From Chitinispirillales bacterium (GTDB lineage Bacteria; Fibrobacterota; Chitinivibrionia; Chitinivibrionales; Chitinispirillaceae): a stretch of DNA of 50,662 nucleotides. How positions within the stretch are numbered: the first letter of the stretch is position 1; every line of letters begins with the position of its first letter. Both the position numbers and the translations under genes were made by a program. The notes below the pieces were generated by a model. It was not told where the DNA came from. It worked only from the letters and a program-made list of their open reading frames with translations, and searched no databases. The stretch is taken from the NCBI GenBank assembly GCA_031281225.1, contig JAITFQ010000118.1:1-50662 (forward strand). The letters run 5' to 3'. Below are positions 42,429 through 50,589 of the stretch, piece after piece.

Positions 42429-43207
42429 GCGGCGATGTTCTGAAAATTGGCGGCGTAACGATACGCTCGCGGCTGATCACCGGGTCGGGGAAATACCGCG
42501 ACGACAGGATTATCCCCGATGTGCTCGAAGCCGCTGAGTGCGACATCATCACCGTGGCGCTGCGCCGCGTTGACCTCGACAGGCCGCAGGATAACATATT
42601 GACGCACATCCCCGAAGGAAAAATTCTGCTGCCCAACACTTCCGGCGCGCGGAACGCCGACGAGGCGGTGAGGATAGCAAGGCTCGCGCGGGCTATCGGC
42701 TGCGGGGACTGGATAAAAATTGAGGTGATCAGCGACAGCACGTACCTCTTGCCGGACAATCAGGAAACGATAGCGGCGACGGAGATACTGGCAAAAGAGG
42801 GTTTTGTCGTGTTACCGTATATGTGCCCCGATCTATACGCCGCGCGCAGGTTAGTCGACGCCGGGGCGGCTGCGGTTATGCCCTTAGGCGCGCCCATCGG
42901 CAGTAACAGGGGGCTGAAAACCGCGGAGCTTATACAGATAATGATTGATGAAATCGACAGCCCGATAATCGTAGACGCTGGCATAGGCAAACCCTCCCAC
43001 GCCGCGGAAGCGATGGAAATGGGCGCCGCGGCGATACTGCTAAATACTGCCATAGCGGCAAGCGACGACCCGATCAACATGGCGAGAGCGTTCAAATACG
43101 CGGTATGCGCGGGGCGGACGGCGTATCTGGCCGGTATGGCGGGAACATCAAAGGGCGCGGCAAGCGCGTCGTCGCCGCTGACGGGGTTTTTGGAAACATT
43201 GGCATAA
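42425..43207 (+). CDS. thiG: thiazole synthase ThiG
   Basis: ThiG forms the thiazole ring of thiamine from deoxyxylulose phosphate, dehydroglycine and ThiS-thiocarboxylate. I use ATG 42425, overlapping the cysE stop (ATGA) after GGGGGAGGATGC; product 260 aa. Typical segments are [28 protein letters not shown], the Schiff-base lysine in WIKIEVI, and [22 protein letters not shown]. ThiS, ThiF and ThiH/ThiO are not next to it. The operon metA-cysE-thiG links thiamine sulfur to cysteine supply. Confidence 0.95.
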   Translation: MSGDVLKIGGVTIRSRLITGSGKYRDDRIIPDVLEAAECDIITVALRRVDLDRPQDNILTHIPEGKILLPNTSGARNADEAVRIARLARAIGCGDWIKIEVISDSTYLLPDNQETIAATEILAKEGFVVLPYMCPDLYAARRLVDAGAAAVMPLGAPIGSNRGLKTAELIQIMIDEIDSPIIVDAGIGKPSHAAEAMEMGAAAILLNTAIAASDDPINMARAFKYAVCAGRTAYLAGMAGTSKGAASASSPLTGFLETLA

Positions 43208-43263
43208 ATTGTATTGTTACGCTCGACTTGGCGTCATTGGTCTTGTAAATGATAACTTCTTAA

Positions 43264-43824
43264 TTATCGGACATCATCGGTTAATTTCCTTTTTTTATTA
43301 TACAAATTATCTCCCAATGTGTCAATCGCCACAATCAGCGGGAAATTTTCCACATCGAATTGGTACACGGCCTCGGCCCCCAAATCCTCGTAGCAAACGG
43401 TTTTTGCGGATTTTATGCACTGCGATAATAGCGCACCGGCTCCTCCGATCGCGGCGAAGTATACGGCTCCGTTTTGCTTGATGGACTCAATGACGTCGTC
43501 GCTGCGGTTCCCTTTACCGATCATCGCGGCCAGGCCGGTTTTTTGCAGGATGTTTGGCGTGTATTTATCCATCCGCGAGCTTGTGGTTGGGCCGGCGCTG
43601 CCGATGCAGCGGTTGGGCGGGGGCGGGGTTGGGCCGCAGTAGAACAGGATTTGGTTTTCGAGCGATATGGGGAGTTTTTTATTGTTGTTGATGAGAGCGG
43701 TAAATCGCTCATGCGCGGCGTCGCGGGCGGTGTAGATTGTCCCCGTCAATAAAACATCGTCTCCGGCGCGCAGCGAACGGAGCGTGGTTTTGTCGACGGG
43801 CGTTGTTATGATAATATCGCTCAT
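43264..43824 (-). CDS. fumarate hydratase class I, beta (C-terminal) subunit
   Basis: The 186-aa protein (start ATG 43824) is the Fe-S hydro-lyase beta-subunit, the separate-chain form of the C-terminal half of class I fumarases and tartrate dehydratases. Segments seen: GDDVLLTGTIYTARDAAHERF, ILFYCGPTPP...GSAGPTTSSRMDKYTPNIL, MIGKGNRS, and GGAGALLSQCIKSAKTVCYEDLGAEAVYQFDVENFPLIVAIDTLGDNLY. It overlaps the alpha-subunit stop by 4 bases. With malic enzyme upstream it fits C4-dicarboxylate metabolism (fumarate to malate to pyruvate). Confidence 0.92.
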   Translation of the reverse strand: MSDIIITTPVDKTTLRSLRAGDDVLLTGTIYTARDAAHERFTALINNNKKLPISLENQILFYCGPTPPPPNRCIGSAGPTTSSRMDKYTPNILQKTGLAAMIGKGNRSDDVIESIKQNGAVYFAAIGGAGALLSQCIKSAKTVCYEDLGAEAVYQFDVENFPLIVAIDTLGDNLYNKKRKLTDDVR

Positions 43825-44666
43825 AATATTATTGCCGCCCTCCGCGCCGCGTGGCAATTAATGCTGACCGCTACCGGCAGCGACGCGATGTGGCACGGCA
43901 AATATTCTACCGATACCCATAGCGCCGTGCTCATCCCGCCTAATCCCTGCGGGCCTGCGCCGCTCGCGTTTATTTCGGTCAATAAATCCGCTTCAAGACG
44001 CGCGTATTTTTCGTCGGCGTGATGAACGCCCGCCGGGCGCAGCAGCGCTTTTTTGGCAATGACGCCCGCCGCGTCCGCCGTCCCGCCGACGCCGACGCCG
44101 ACCATCACCGGCGGGCACGGGTTGCCGCCGGAATTGATAACGGTGTCCTTTACAAATTTCATCACCCCCGGCAAACCGTCCGACGGTTTTAACATCGCAA
44201 GCCCGCCCATGTTCTCGCATCCGCCGCCTTTGGGGAGCAAGGTTATTTCAAGATTATCGCCGCCTGTTAAATCAACATGTATAACAGCCGGAGTATTTCC
44301 GCCTGTGTTTTTTCTGTCAAAAATCGGGTCGCAGACAATCGATTCGCGCAGATACCCGTCGGTACAGCCCAAGCGCGTCCCCTCGTTTATCGCGTCGCCG
44401 ATTAGTCCGCCCTCAACTTTCACCCTGTCGCCGATTTTCACAAAAAACACGGCGACGCCGGTGTCTTGACAAATGGGAATATGCTTGCCGGCGGCTATGC
44501 CCGCGTTTTCAATTATCCGGTCAAGGATTGATTGTGCGCGTGGAAACGTCTCGGCGTCGCGGGCGGCTTTGATATGCGTTAGAACGTCATCGGGCAGTAT
44601 GTGCGCGGCGTCGATGCACATTTTTTTTACGGCGCTAACGATGTCTGAGTATTGGATGATTTTCAT
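43821..44666 (-). CDS. fumarate hydratase class I, alpha (N-terminal) subunit
   Basis: The 281-aa product (ATG 44666, 6 codons inside the longest frame; AAGAAAG upstream) is the Fe-S alpha subunit. The three iron-sulfur cysteines are visible in PICQDTGVAVFF, the GCTDGYLRESIVCDP region and GGGCENMGG. It interconverts fumarate and malate in the cytoplasm with the beta subunit encoded next, to which it is coupled by an ATGA overlap. A TTGACA (-35-like) lies 50-60 bases upstream. Distinguishing fumarase from tartrate dehydratase by eye is not secure, but the neighbouring malic enzyme favours fumarase. Confidence 0.92.
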   Translation of the reverse strand: MKIIQYSDIVSAVKKMCIDAAHILPDDVLTHIKAARDAETFPRAQSILDRIIENAGIAAGKHIPICQDTGVAVFFVKIGDRVKVEGGLIGDAINEGTRLGCTDGYLRESIVCDPIFDRKNTGGNTPAVIHVDLTGGDNLEITLLPKGGGCENMGGLAMLKPSDGLPGVMKFVKDTVINSGGNPCPPVMVGVGVGGTADAAGVIAKKALLRPAGVHHADEKYARLEADLLTEINASGAGPQGLGGMSTALWVSVEYLPCHIASLPVAVSINCHAARRAAIIL

Positions 44667-44781
44667 ATATGCTTTCTTCAACATACTAATTTACTATAAA
44701 GTATCGGAGCTTGTCAATATCCTGTGAAAAAAATACCCTCTAACACATCGCGTTTTTTGCATATATTTTATTTTCGTGCCC

Positions 44782-46065
44782 CTACGCAGTTAATTTATCC
44801 GCCAACTTTTCCAAACGGTTTCTATACGCCGACAAATCAAACGATTTATCCCGCGCAACCCCGGTATCAATCGCCGCTTTTGCAACCGCTACGCTTTCTT
44901 CCACGAGGACGCGCGGGTCCATCGGTTTCGGGATTATGTACTCGGGGCCGAATGTCAATGAATCAACACCGTACGCTTCGAGTACCGATTGGGGGACACC
45001 GTTTCTTATCGCCAATTCCGCGAGCGCTTTTGTCGCCGCGACTTTCATCTCTTCGTTGATGGCCGACGCCCTCACGTCGAGTGCGCCTCTGAAAATAAAG
45101 GGGAAGCCGAGGACGTTGTTCACCTGGTTGGGGTAATCGCTTCTGCCTGTCGCCATGACGAGGTCGCTTCTAACCGCCCGCGCTTCGTTGTAGCCGATTT
45201 CGGGGTCGGGGTTTGCCATTGCGAATATTATCGGGCGGGCGGCCATGCTTTTTACCATTTCGGCCGACACTAATCCCGCCGTGCTCAACCCAGCGAACAC
45301 GTCCGCCCCCTCTATCGCCTCGGCCAAAGTACGCTTGTGGGTGTCGATGGCAAATGGTTTTTTGTATTGATTCATCCCCACAACGCGTTCTTTATGGATG
45401 ACGCCTTTGGAGTCAACGAGGATGATGTTTTCCATTTTCACGCCGAGCCGGACGTATAGATAAGCGCAGGATATCGCCGCCGCGCCCGCGCCGGAGAAGA
45501 CAATTTTCATTTCGCCAAGCGGCTTGTCCTGCAGCTTGGCCGCGTTGATCAGCGCCGCGCCGGAGATGATCGCCGTTCCGTGCTGATCGTCGTGGAATAC
45601 GGGGATGTTCATCAACTTTTTGAGCTCTTCCTCGATGTAAAAACATTCGGGGGCTTTTATGTCTTCAAGGTTTATCCCGCCGAATGTTGGTTCCATGGCT
45701 TTGACTATGCGTATGAATTCGTCGGGATTTTTTACATCGAGCTCGATATCAAAAACGTCGATATCCGCAAACCTCTTAAAGAGAATCCCCTTGCCCTCCA
45801 TCACCGGCTTGCTGGCGAGCGGGCCTATGTCCCCAAGCCCCAAAACGGCTGTGCCGTCTGTGATAACCGCTATCAGGTTCCCCCGCGCGGTGTATTTATA
45901 GACCGCGTCCGCGTCGGCATGGATTTCCCTGCACGGCTCCGCCACGCCGGGGGTATACACCAGCGACAAATCCGCCTGCGTTTTGCAGGATTTCGTTGAC
46001 ACGACCTCAATTTTTCCCGGCCTGTCTTTGGAATGATAGTCAAGCGCGTCTTGTTTTGTGGGCAT
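44782..46065 (-). CDS. malic enzyme (malate to pyruvate, decarboxylating)
   Basis: The 427-aa enzyme is the short malic-enzyme type without the C-terminal phosphotransacetylase-like domain. It has [60 protein letters not shown] (metal and catalytic residues) and the nucleotide site [12 protein letters not shown]. The lysine-acid pair for catalysis is in the family positions. NAD versus NADP use is not certain. It lies upstream of the fumarase genes with a 115-base gap that contains its own promoter-like sequences, so the three form a functional cluster but perhaps two transcripts. Confidence 0.93.
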   Translation of the reverse strand: MPTKQDALDYHSKDRPGKIEVVSTKSCKTQADLSLVYTPGVAEPCREIHADADAVYKYTARGNLIAVITDGTAVLGLGDIGPLASKPVMEGKGILFKRFADIDVFDIELDVKNPDEFIRIVKAMEPTFGGINLEDIKAPECFYIEEELKKLMNIPVFHDDQHGTAIISGAALINAAKLQDKPLGEMKIVFSGAGAAAISCAYLYVRLGVKMENIILVDSKGVIHKERVVGMNQYKKPFAIDTHKRTLAEAIEGADVFAGLSTAGLVSAEMVKSMAARPIIFAMANPDPEIGYNEARAVRSDLVMATGRSDYPNQVNNVLGFPFIFRGALDVRASAINEEMKVAATKALAELAIRNGVPQSVLEAYGVDSLTFGPEYIIPKPMDPRVLVEESVAVAKAAIDTGVARDKSFDLSAYRNRLEKLADKLTA

Positions 46066-46092
46066 TTTTGGTTATCCGACCTTTCTATTAAG

Positions 46093-46347
46093 TTATTCGT
46101 AGTGTGTCCACATTCTGATAATTCTCAATGTGTTATTTTCAAAGATTCTATAAACCAATCTATGATGTACGTTTATTCTTCTAGAATACATCGAAGAGCG
46201 ACCGGATAATTTTTCATACGGCGGCGGATTTTGATATGGGTTGTTTTTGATAATATCTATCAACGCCTCCACTTTTGATTTTAGTCCGGCCATTCCTATT
46301 TTTTTGGCATCTTTGGCCGCCTGTTTGGTAAATTTAACATTATACAT
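46093..46347 (-). CDS. YoeB-family mRNA-interferase toxin
   Basis: Start ATG 46347 (TCCGGCCGG context, overlapping the antitoxin) gives 84 aa. It matches YoeB/Txe: VKFTKQAAKDAKKIGMAGLKSKVEALIDIIKNNPYQNPPPYEKLSGRSSMYSRRINVHHRLVYRIFENNTLRIIRMWTHYE. YoeB toxins cleave mRNA on the ribosome; catalytic Glu/Arg/His residues are in the second half (R..IN..HRLVY, ending HYE). It overlaps the antitoxin by 8 bases and so is coupled to it. Confidence 0.9.
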   Translation of the reverse strand: MYNVKFTKQAAKDAKKIGMAGLKSKVEALIDIIKNNPYQNPPPYEKLSGRSSMYSRRINVHHRLVYRIFENNTLRIIRMWTHYE

Positions 46348-46564
46348 CCGGCCAGATCTCCTCCATTGGAACACATTCTGATTCGGGTGCGTCCGCCCCC
46401 TCCATTATACTCTCCATCATTCCGGGTATAGACGCTAAATAAGTATTATCGTCAAGCGTCATCGCGTCACGGTATTTCATGAAAAATACAATTTGTTCCA
46501 ACAGTTCCAAATTTTCATTGGACAAGCCCTCGATTTCCGAAACAAAATCTTTTACGGCTAACAT
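46340..46564 (-). CDS. antitoxin of the YoeB-like pair
   Basis: The 74-aa acidic protein precedes the toxin with an 8-base overlap, the normal antitoxin-toxin order. A strong ribosome site (AAGGAGAT) precedes ATG. The N-terminal half (KDFVSEIEGLSNENLELLEQIVFFMKYRDAM) is helical; the C-terminal part (GADAPESECVPMEEIWPDV) is acidic, suited to wrapping the toxin. It does not show the classic YefM/Phd fold start, so it may be a non-standard partner. Confidence 0.75.
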   Translation of the reverse strand: MLAVKDFVSEIEGLSNENLELLEQIVFFMKYRDAMTLDDNTYLASIPGMMESIMEGADAPESECVPMEEIWPDV

Positions 46565-46632
46565 TCATATCTCCTTGTTTGAGGATACTGCCCTGCACTA
46601 TAAATTACATAATATCACCCCCTCGGCGCAAC

Positions 46633-46663
46633 AAAAAAAAGAGGCGGGTGCCGAACCCGCCTC
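46633..46663 (-). terminator. intrinsic terminator of flagellin
   Basis: On the minus strand GAGGCGGGT-TCGGC-ACCCGCCTC (46641-46663) is a perfect 9-bp stem followed by T8 (46633-46640). It is 35 bases past the flagellin stop and insulates the toxin-antitoxin genes downstream. Confidence 0.93.
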
Positions 46664-46697
46664 TGTTGGTGTGATTGTATGGTTAAAACTAGGATGT

Positions 46698-49019
46698 CTA
46701 TTGCAGTAATCTCAATACGTTCTGCGGAGCCTGGTTCGCCTGCGCCAGCATCGCTTGCGCGGACTGCATCAGGATGCTGTTTTTTGTGTGTTCCATGATC
46801 TCCTTTGCCATGTCTACGTCCCTGATCCGGCTTTCGGCTGCTTGCAGGTTTTCCGCCGACGTGTCGAGGTTTTTGACCGTGTGCTCAAGGCGGTTCTGCA
46901 TGGCGCCCAACTGGCCGCGCTGGTGCGATACGCGTTGCAGCGCGTTGTTGATCGTCTCTATCGCGGTCGCCGCGCCAAACTTCGTGGAGATGTCTACGTT
47001 TGCTACGTTTAGCGCGCTTGCCCTCATGTCGCCCATCGATATGAACGCTGTTTGGCCGCTGTTCGCGCCGATCTGCGCCATGATTGAGTCTCTGAGGTTG
47101 TTGGCGGCCGGTTCGTAGCGCGAGAATATGAACGTCAAGCTCTCGCCGACGCGGGCTTCGTGGTAACGCACTTCGAGCGAGTTGCCGCTGTTTGCGCCGA
47201 ACTGAATGTTGGTGCCGTCTTCGCCGAATGTTACGCTGCCGGGGTAGACCCTGTCGGCGTTTGTGATGACGGTGCCGGCCATCAGATTGGTGCCGACCTG
47301 CGTACCGTTACGCATACTGTTCACCATAGTGCCCGACGCGAGGGTGCTGTCTTTGGTCAGGGTGAAATTCTTAACGTTATTGTTGGTTGCCGGAGTGGCG
47401 CCCAACGTATCCGCGCTGATGTCTTCTGCCAAAATCAGGCGGCCTGTTTCTACTATGAACTTGCCTGTCGCCCCGTTGGGGTCGTCAAGTGTAGACGCGT
47501 GGGTCAAGACGGTGCCGTCCTCAAGCGTTATGCTCTTGCCGGGGGCTACGACCGAGCCACCGACGGAGAGGATGCCGTTGTCGATATCGTAAGATATGTT
47601 GACTTCGTTACCGGAAACATTTACCTTGATAGTGGTAACCTTGCCCTGGCCCGTGGGAGTATCCAACATCTCTACGGTGCTGCCTCTCGCGAGAACGCTG
47701 CCCTCGCCGAGGATTACAATATCACCGTTGCCATTAGCATCCTTGGTGTTATTGTTGCTGGTAAGGTTAATTCCGTTACCAATAGTGACGTTGGTACCCA
47801 ATACGCCCGCTGCTACCGAGTAGTTGGAGGCCAGCACTATGTTCACGTTATCTCTGGCGGTTTCGGTTCCTGCAGTATCCAGTATACTCTGCGAGGCTAT
47901 TTTGAAATTGATGACATTATCGCCTACTATCATATCGCTGCCAAGCGTGACGCTGCCGCATTCCACAGAGACATTACCGCCGCCGTTGTTTCTGAGGATC
48001 GTACCGTCGTCGAGCCTGATGCTTTTGCCGACATCGATCTCTATATCTTTGCCGGATGTCGTTGTAAGCACAAGCACGCCTGCACTGTTATAGGTCATAG
48101 TATCAGCCCCGGTATCACCGCCAAATGAAATTTCTGCGCCCTCGGCTATCGTGAAGGAAGAGCCCGAAGCCAAAACGGATTTCTCGCCTATCGTACCGAT
48201 ATCAATTTCATTGAGCGCGGCGCCGATGGTTACGTTTGCATTTTTAAAAACAGTGTCAAGTTTGTCCGCGGTTGGGATATTTTCTATCGCTCCGCCGTCC
48301 GCGATAATGGTTCCCGCTTCCAGTTCGCTCGCCTTGATATTTGTATTCGCACCCAGTGTTCTGAAATCGTATACAACCCCATCCGGCCCGACGAGTTTGA
48401 AGTCGCTCGCGTTATAAACTGCCGTTCCATTCGCATCGTGCGTTTGGTTGCTTTTAATCAGCATGAACGCGCCGTCGAACGCCCAGCTCTTGTCGTTGGC
48501 CACGCTCTCCATCATCGCGTTCATTTTAATGGAGTCGATTGTCACCGTGGAGTTGTTGTTTACCCGCGCCGATCCCGCTATTTCATCCGATACGCCCTTG
48601 GCGCTGCCTTCGAGGAGTTTCTTTGTGTTGAACTCCGTGCTGTTCGCGATGCGGTCAATTTCTGAGCGCAGTTGCTTCACTTCGGCTTGTAGTTCGCGTC
48701 TGTCGGCGTCGGTGTTTGTGTCGTTTGCCGACTGCACCGCGAGTTCGCGCATCCTTTGCAGTATCTCATGCGTTTCAGCCAACGCGCCTTCCGCGGTCTG
48801 TATCAGAGATATTGTGTCCTGCGCGTTTCTTGAAGCCATGCCCAACCCACGAATCTGCCCCCGCATCTTCTCGGAGATGGCGAGCCCTGCGGCGTCGTCA
48901 CCTGCGCGGTTGATACGGAAACCGCTCGAGAGCTTCTCCATAGACTTGGCGGAAGCAATGTTGGTAACACCCATCTGCCTGTGGGTGTTAATGGCCATAA
49001 GGTTGTTGTTGATACGCAT
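46698..49019 (-). CDS. flagellin with enlarged central domain
   Basis: The start is ATG 49019 with a strong ribosome site (AAGGGAGGA); product 773 aa. Residues 1-140 are the D0/D1 N-terminus (MRINNNLMAINTHRQM...AKSMEKLSSGFRINRAGDDAAGLAISEKMRGQIRGLG...). Residues 680-773 are the C-terminal D1/D0 (AIETINNALQRVSHQRGQLGAMQNRLEHTVKNL...NVLRLLQ). The central 500 residues replace the usual D2/D3 and are glycine-, aspartate- and valine-rich beta structure, with a visible internal duplication (about 331-385 and 494-565). It is far larger than typical 280-500-aa flagellins. The promoter is sigma-54 type and the leader has candidate CsrA sites; CsrA and FliW are encoded at 10 kb. It sits between two toxin-antitoxin units, with no other flagellar gene here. 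Confidence 0.97.
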   Translation of the reverse strand: MRINNNLMAINTHRQMGVTNIASAKSMEKLSSGFRINRAGDDAAGLAISEKMRGQIRGLGMASRNAQDTISLIQTAEGALAETHEILQRMRELAVQSANDTNTDADRRELQAEVKQLRSEIDRIANSTEFNTKKLLEGSAKGVSDEIAGSARVNNNSTVTIDSIKMNAMMESVANDKSWAFDGAFMLIKSNQTHDANGTAVYNASDFKLVGPDGVVYDFRTLGANTNIKASELEAGTIIADGGAIENIPTADKLDTVFKNANVTIGAALNEIDIGTIGEKSVLASGSSFTIAEGAEISFGGDTGADTMTYNSAGVLVLTTTSGKDIEIDVGKSIRLDDGTILRNNGGGNVSVECGSVTLGSDMIVGDNVINFKIASQSILDTAGTETARDNVNIVLASNYSVAAGVLGTNVTIGNGINLTSNNNTKDANGNGDIVILGEGSVLARGSTVEMLDTPTGQGKVTTIKVNVSGNEVNISYDIDNGILSVGGSVVAPGKSITLEDGTVLTHASTLDDPNGATGKFIVETGRLILAEDISADTLGATPATNNNVKNFTLTKDSTLASGTMVNSMRNGTQVGTNLMAGTVITNADRVYPGSVTFGEDGTNIQFGANSGNSLEVRYHEARVGESLTFIFSRYEPAANNLRDSIMAQIGANSGQTAFISMGDMRASALNVANVDISTKFGAATAIETINNALQRVSHQRGQLGAMQNRLEHTVKNLDTSAENLQAAESRIRDVDMAKEIMEHTKNSILMQSAQAMLAQANQAPQNVLRLLQ

Positions 49020-49060
49020 AATTCCTCCCTTAAAGGGGTTTATGTTATTGTTTTGTTTTT

Positions 49061-49074
49061 TGCAATCCCTTGCA
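49061..49074 (-). promoter_or_regulatory. GGA-loop hairpin in flagellin leader (candidate CsrA site)
   Basis: On the minus strand TGCAA-GGGA-TTGCA is a 5-bp stem presenting GGGA in the loop, the arrangement CsrA prefers. It falls at about +8 to +21 of the predicted transcript. A second GGA is in the ribosome site (GGGAGGA), itself next to a CCCT-TTA-AGGG hairpin. CsrA bridging of two sites would cover the ribosome site. Confidence 0.65.
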
Positions 49075-49092
49075 CTACGAAAACAATAATAC

Positions 49093-49107
49093 GCAAATAG
49101 TGTGCCA
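49093..49107 (-). promoter_or_regulatory. sigma-54 promoter of flagellin
   Basis: On the minus strand TGGCAC-ACTAT-TTGC matches the sigma-54 consensus TGGCAC-N5-TTGC, with exactly 10 bases between the -24 GG and the -12 GC. Transcription would begin near 49082, giving a 62-base leader. The remainder of 49075-49397 holds a likely promoter for the gene at 49398 (TTGTTT-16-TATATT near 49311-49338). Confidence 0.85.
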
Positions 49108-49397
49108 AACGGTTGGGATAGGTGTAAAAGGCGTTTTTTCGGGGGATTTCGCGGTTTTTTATAGGTGATGGGGCAAAAATTGCCTGATTGTGCAGTTTTT
49201 ACCCGATGTAATTGATAAGGTTTGCTGGGGGACGTCAATTCGGCAGTGATTGCTACGGTCGTTTTTTTGCCGGATATTGATAAAAAAATATCTTTACACT
49301 AAAAAACGCTTTGTTTTTGGGTTGCGCGATAGTATATTTTAAAAAAGGTTGATTGCGCTTTCTCTGTATATGGATTGAAATAACAAAGGAGTTTTTT

Positions 49398-49601
49398 ATG
49401 GCAACCATAGAAAAAGATGTAACAGATATTTTTGTTGATGATTTTAGTGACCTGCCGGAGGTTGAGTATCCCGCTGAGGTAGTTGAGCGGTGGTTGAAAA
49501 TCGCCGAAATTACCGAACAACACTACGCCACCGGTGAAATCGAAGACACCGACCTTGAGGGTTTAGCCGCCGAGATAGGGGTAAGCCTTGAAGATGTATA
49601 A
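49398..49601 (+). CDS. small acidic protein, possible antitoxin
   Basis: ATG 49398 has AAAGGAG upstream, while the longer frame from 49353 starts before the ribosome site. The 67-aa acidic product (DVTDIFVDDFSDLPEVEYPAEVVERWLKIAEITEQHYATGEIEDTDLEGLAAEIGVSLEDV) has no signal or motif I can name. A second short frame starts within its last codons (49594), beginning MYKVRFSKLFHQEW, like the start of RelE/ParE-type toxins. The order and overlap suggest an antitoxin with a decayed toxin. Confidence 0.55.
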   Translation: MATIEKDVTDIFVDDFSDLPEVEYPAEVVERWLKIAEITEQHYATGEIEDTDLEGLAAEIGVSLEDV

Positions 49602-49749
49602 GGTACGATTTTCAAAACTTTTCCACCAAGAGTGGAACAAAATGTCTATATATATCACCGCCGCCGACGGCTACGCCCGCCGCACCGAAATTCCTATCTC
49701 CTATATATATATACCGCCCGCCATACGCCGCAAAACCTTACCTCTTTGA
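49594..49749 (+). pseudogene. truncated RelE/ParE-like toxin
   Basis: A 51-codon frame overlapping the previous stop begins MYKVRFSKLFHQEWNKMSIYI, which fits the strand-helix opening of RelE/ParE toxins. It then runs into a low-complexity stretch (TATATATATA) and stops; the catalytic C-terminal half is missing. Confidence 0.4.
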
Positions 49750-49780
49750 TCAAAATGGTTGAGCAAACCGATTTAAGGTA

Positions 49781-50293
49781 TTGCAAAAAGAGAGAGGATA
49801 TAAAATAATTGAATCGGAAGCGCGAGGAATATATTATATTGTTGGAGAGGGGCAGTTTTCGGCCTACGTCCCCGCTATGCAGTTGGCGGTGAGTAGTGAG
49901 TTGTCCGCCGAAGATTTGGAGTGGGTGGGGGCGATTCGCAACGATTTGACGGCGGAGTATGGTGTTAAATTAGCTGGAAAGCCGGAAGTTGTGGGTGAAG
50001 ACGCCCCGTTACGGGAGTTTATGCGTTCATTGTATTTTGCAAATCACAATATCTGGGAGGAGATGGAGAATATGACAGTAGCGGAAAAAAAGTTCAGAAA
50101 GTATATCGACGGATGGGCGGTAAGAAGCGGTGCCGCGGAGGAATGGAAGCAGGAGGGCCGGCAGGAGGGCTGGCAAGAAGGTATCGAAGAGGAACGAAGA
50201 AAGAATGCCAAAGCGATGAAAGCCGAGGGCATAGACGCAAACACCATAATCAAAATTACCGGATTAACACTAGACGACATCCAAAAACTGTAA
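49781..50293 (+). pseudogene. Rpn/PD-(D/E)XK transposase family, 3' part
   Basis: The frame opens at a TTG with no ribosome site and encodes ESEARGIYYIVGEGQFSAYVPAMQLAVSSELSAEDLEW, then a charged repeat-like segment (EEWKQEGRQEGWQEGIEEERRKNAKAMKAEGIDANTIIKITGLTLDDIQKL). The last part is the typical C-terminus of Rpn-type nuclease/transposase proteins, a Glu-Gly helix followed by an I..ITGL..D.I..L helix-turn-helix-like end. The catalytic N-terminal domain is absent, so it is 5'-truncated. Confidence 0.6.
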
Positions 50294-50341
50294 CGGGCTG
50301 GAAATTACCCCGTGGCACGTTACGACGGAAACGTGGCGGTA

Positions 50342-50387
50342 TGCCTCGACAGGCTCTAACCGTTGCCTGAGCCTGTCGAAGGCAACA
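50342..50387. repeat. REP-like palindrome, inverted copy
   Basis: TGCCTCGACAGGCTC...GAGCCTGTCGAAGGCA is a long imperfect palindrome. Read on the minus strand it has CTTCGACAGGCTCAGGCAACGG, matching the core of the element at 20609-20655 (CTTCGACAAGCTCAGACAACGG). A second palindrome (CTAAAAACG-T-CGTTTTTAG, 50538-50556) shares about 20 bases with 27991-28010 in opposite orientation. Confidence 0.7.
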
Positions 50388-50589
50388 TTACAAAATGCTG
50401 TGACAGGGATATGATTTTTGTTTAGATTGGATTGTAAACTTTATACTTAGGGATAGATTAACATGGAACAGCTTTTGTTGACTAATACATCATTCATAAT
50501 TATATATTGCACACTTGCGGCAACGCTGGTTTTTGCCCTAAAAACGTCGTTTTTAGCCCAAAAACGGCACTTTTGTCACTTGACAAATA

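Noticed and set aside
47160-48128. 322-codon open frame antisense to flagellin
   Set aside because: Flagellin is certain on the minus strand; the antisense frame lacks a ribosome site and motifs.
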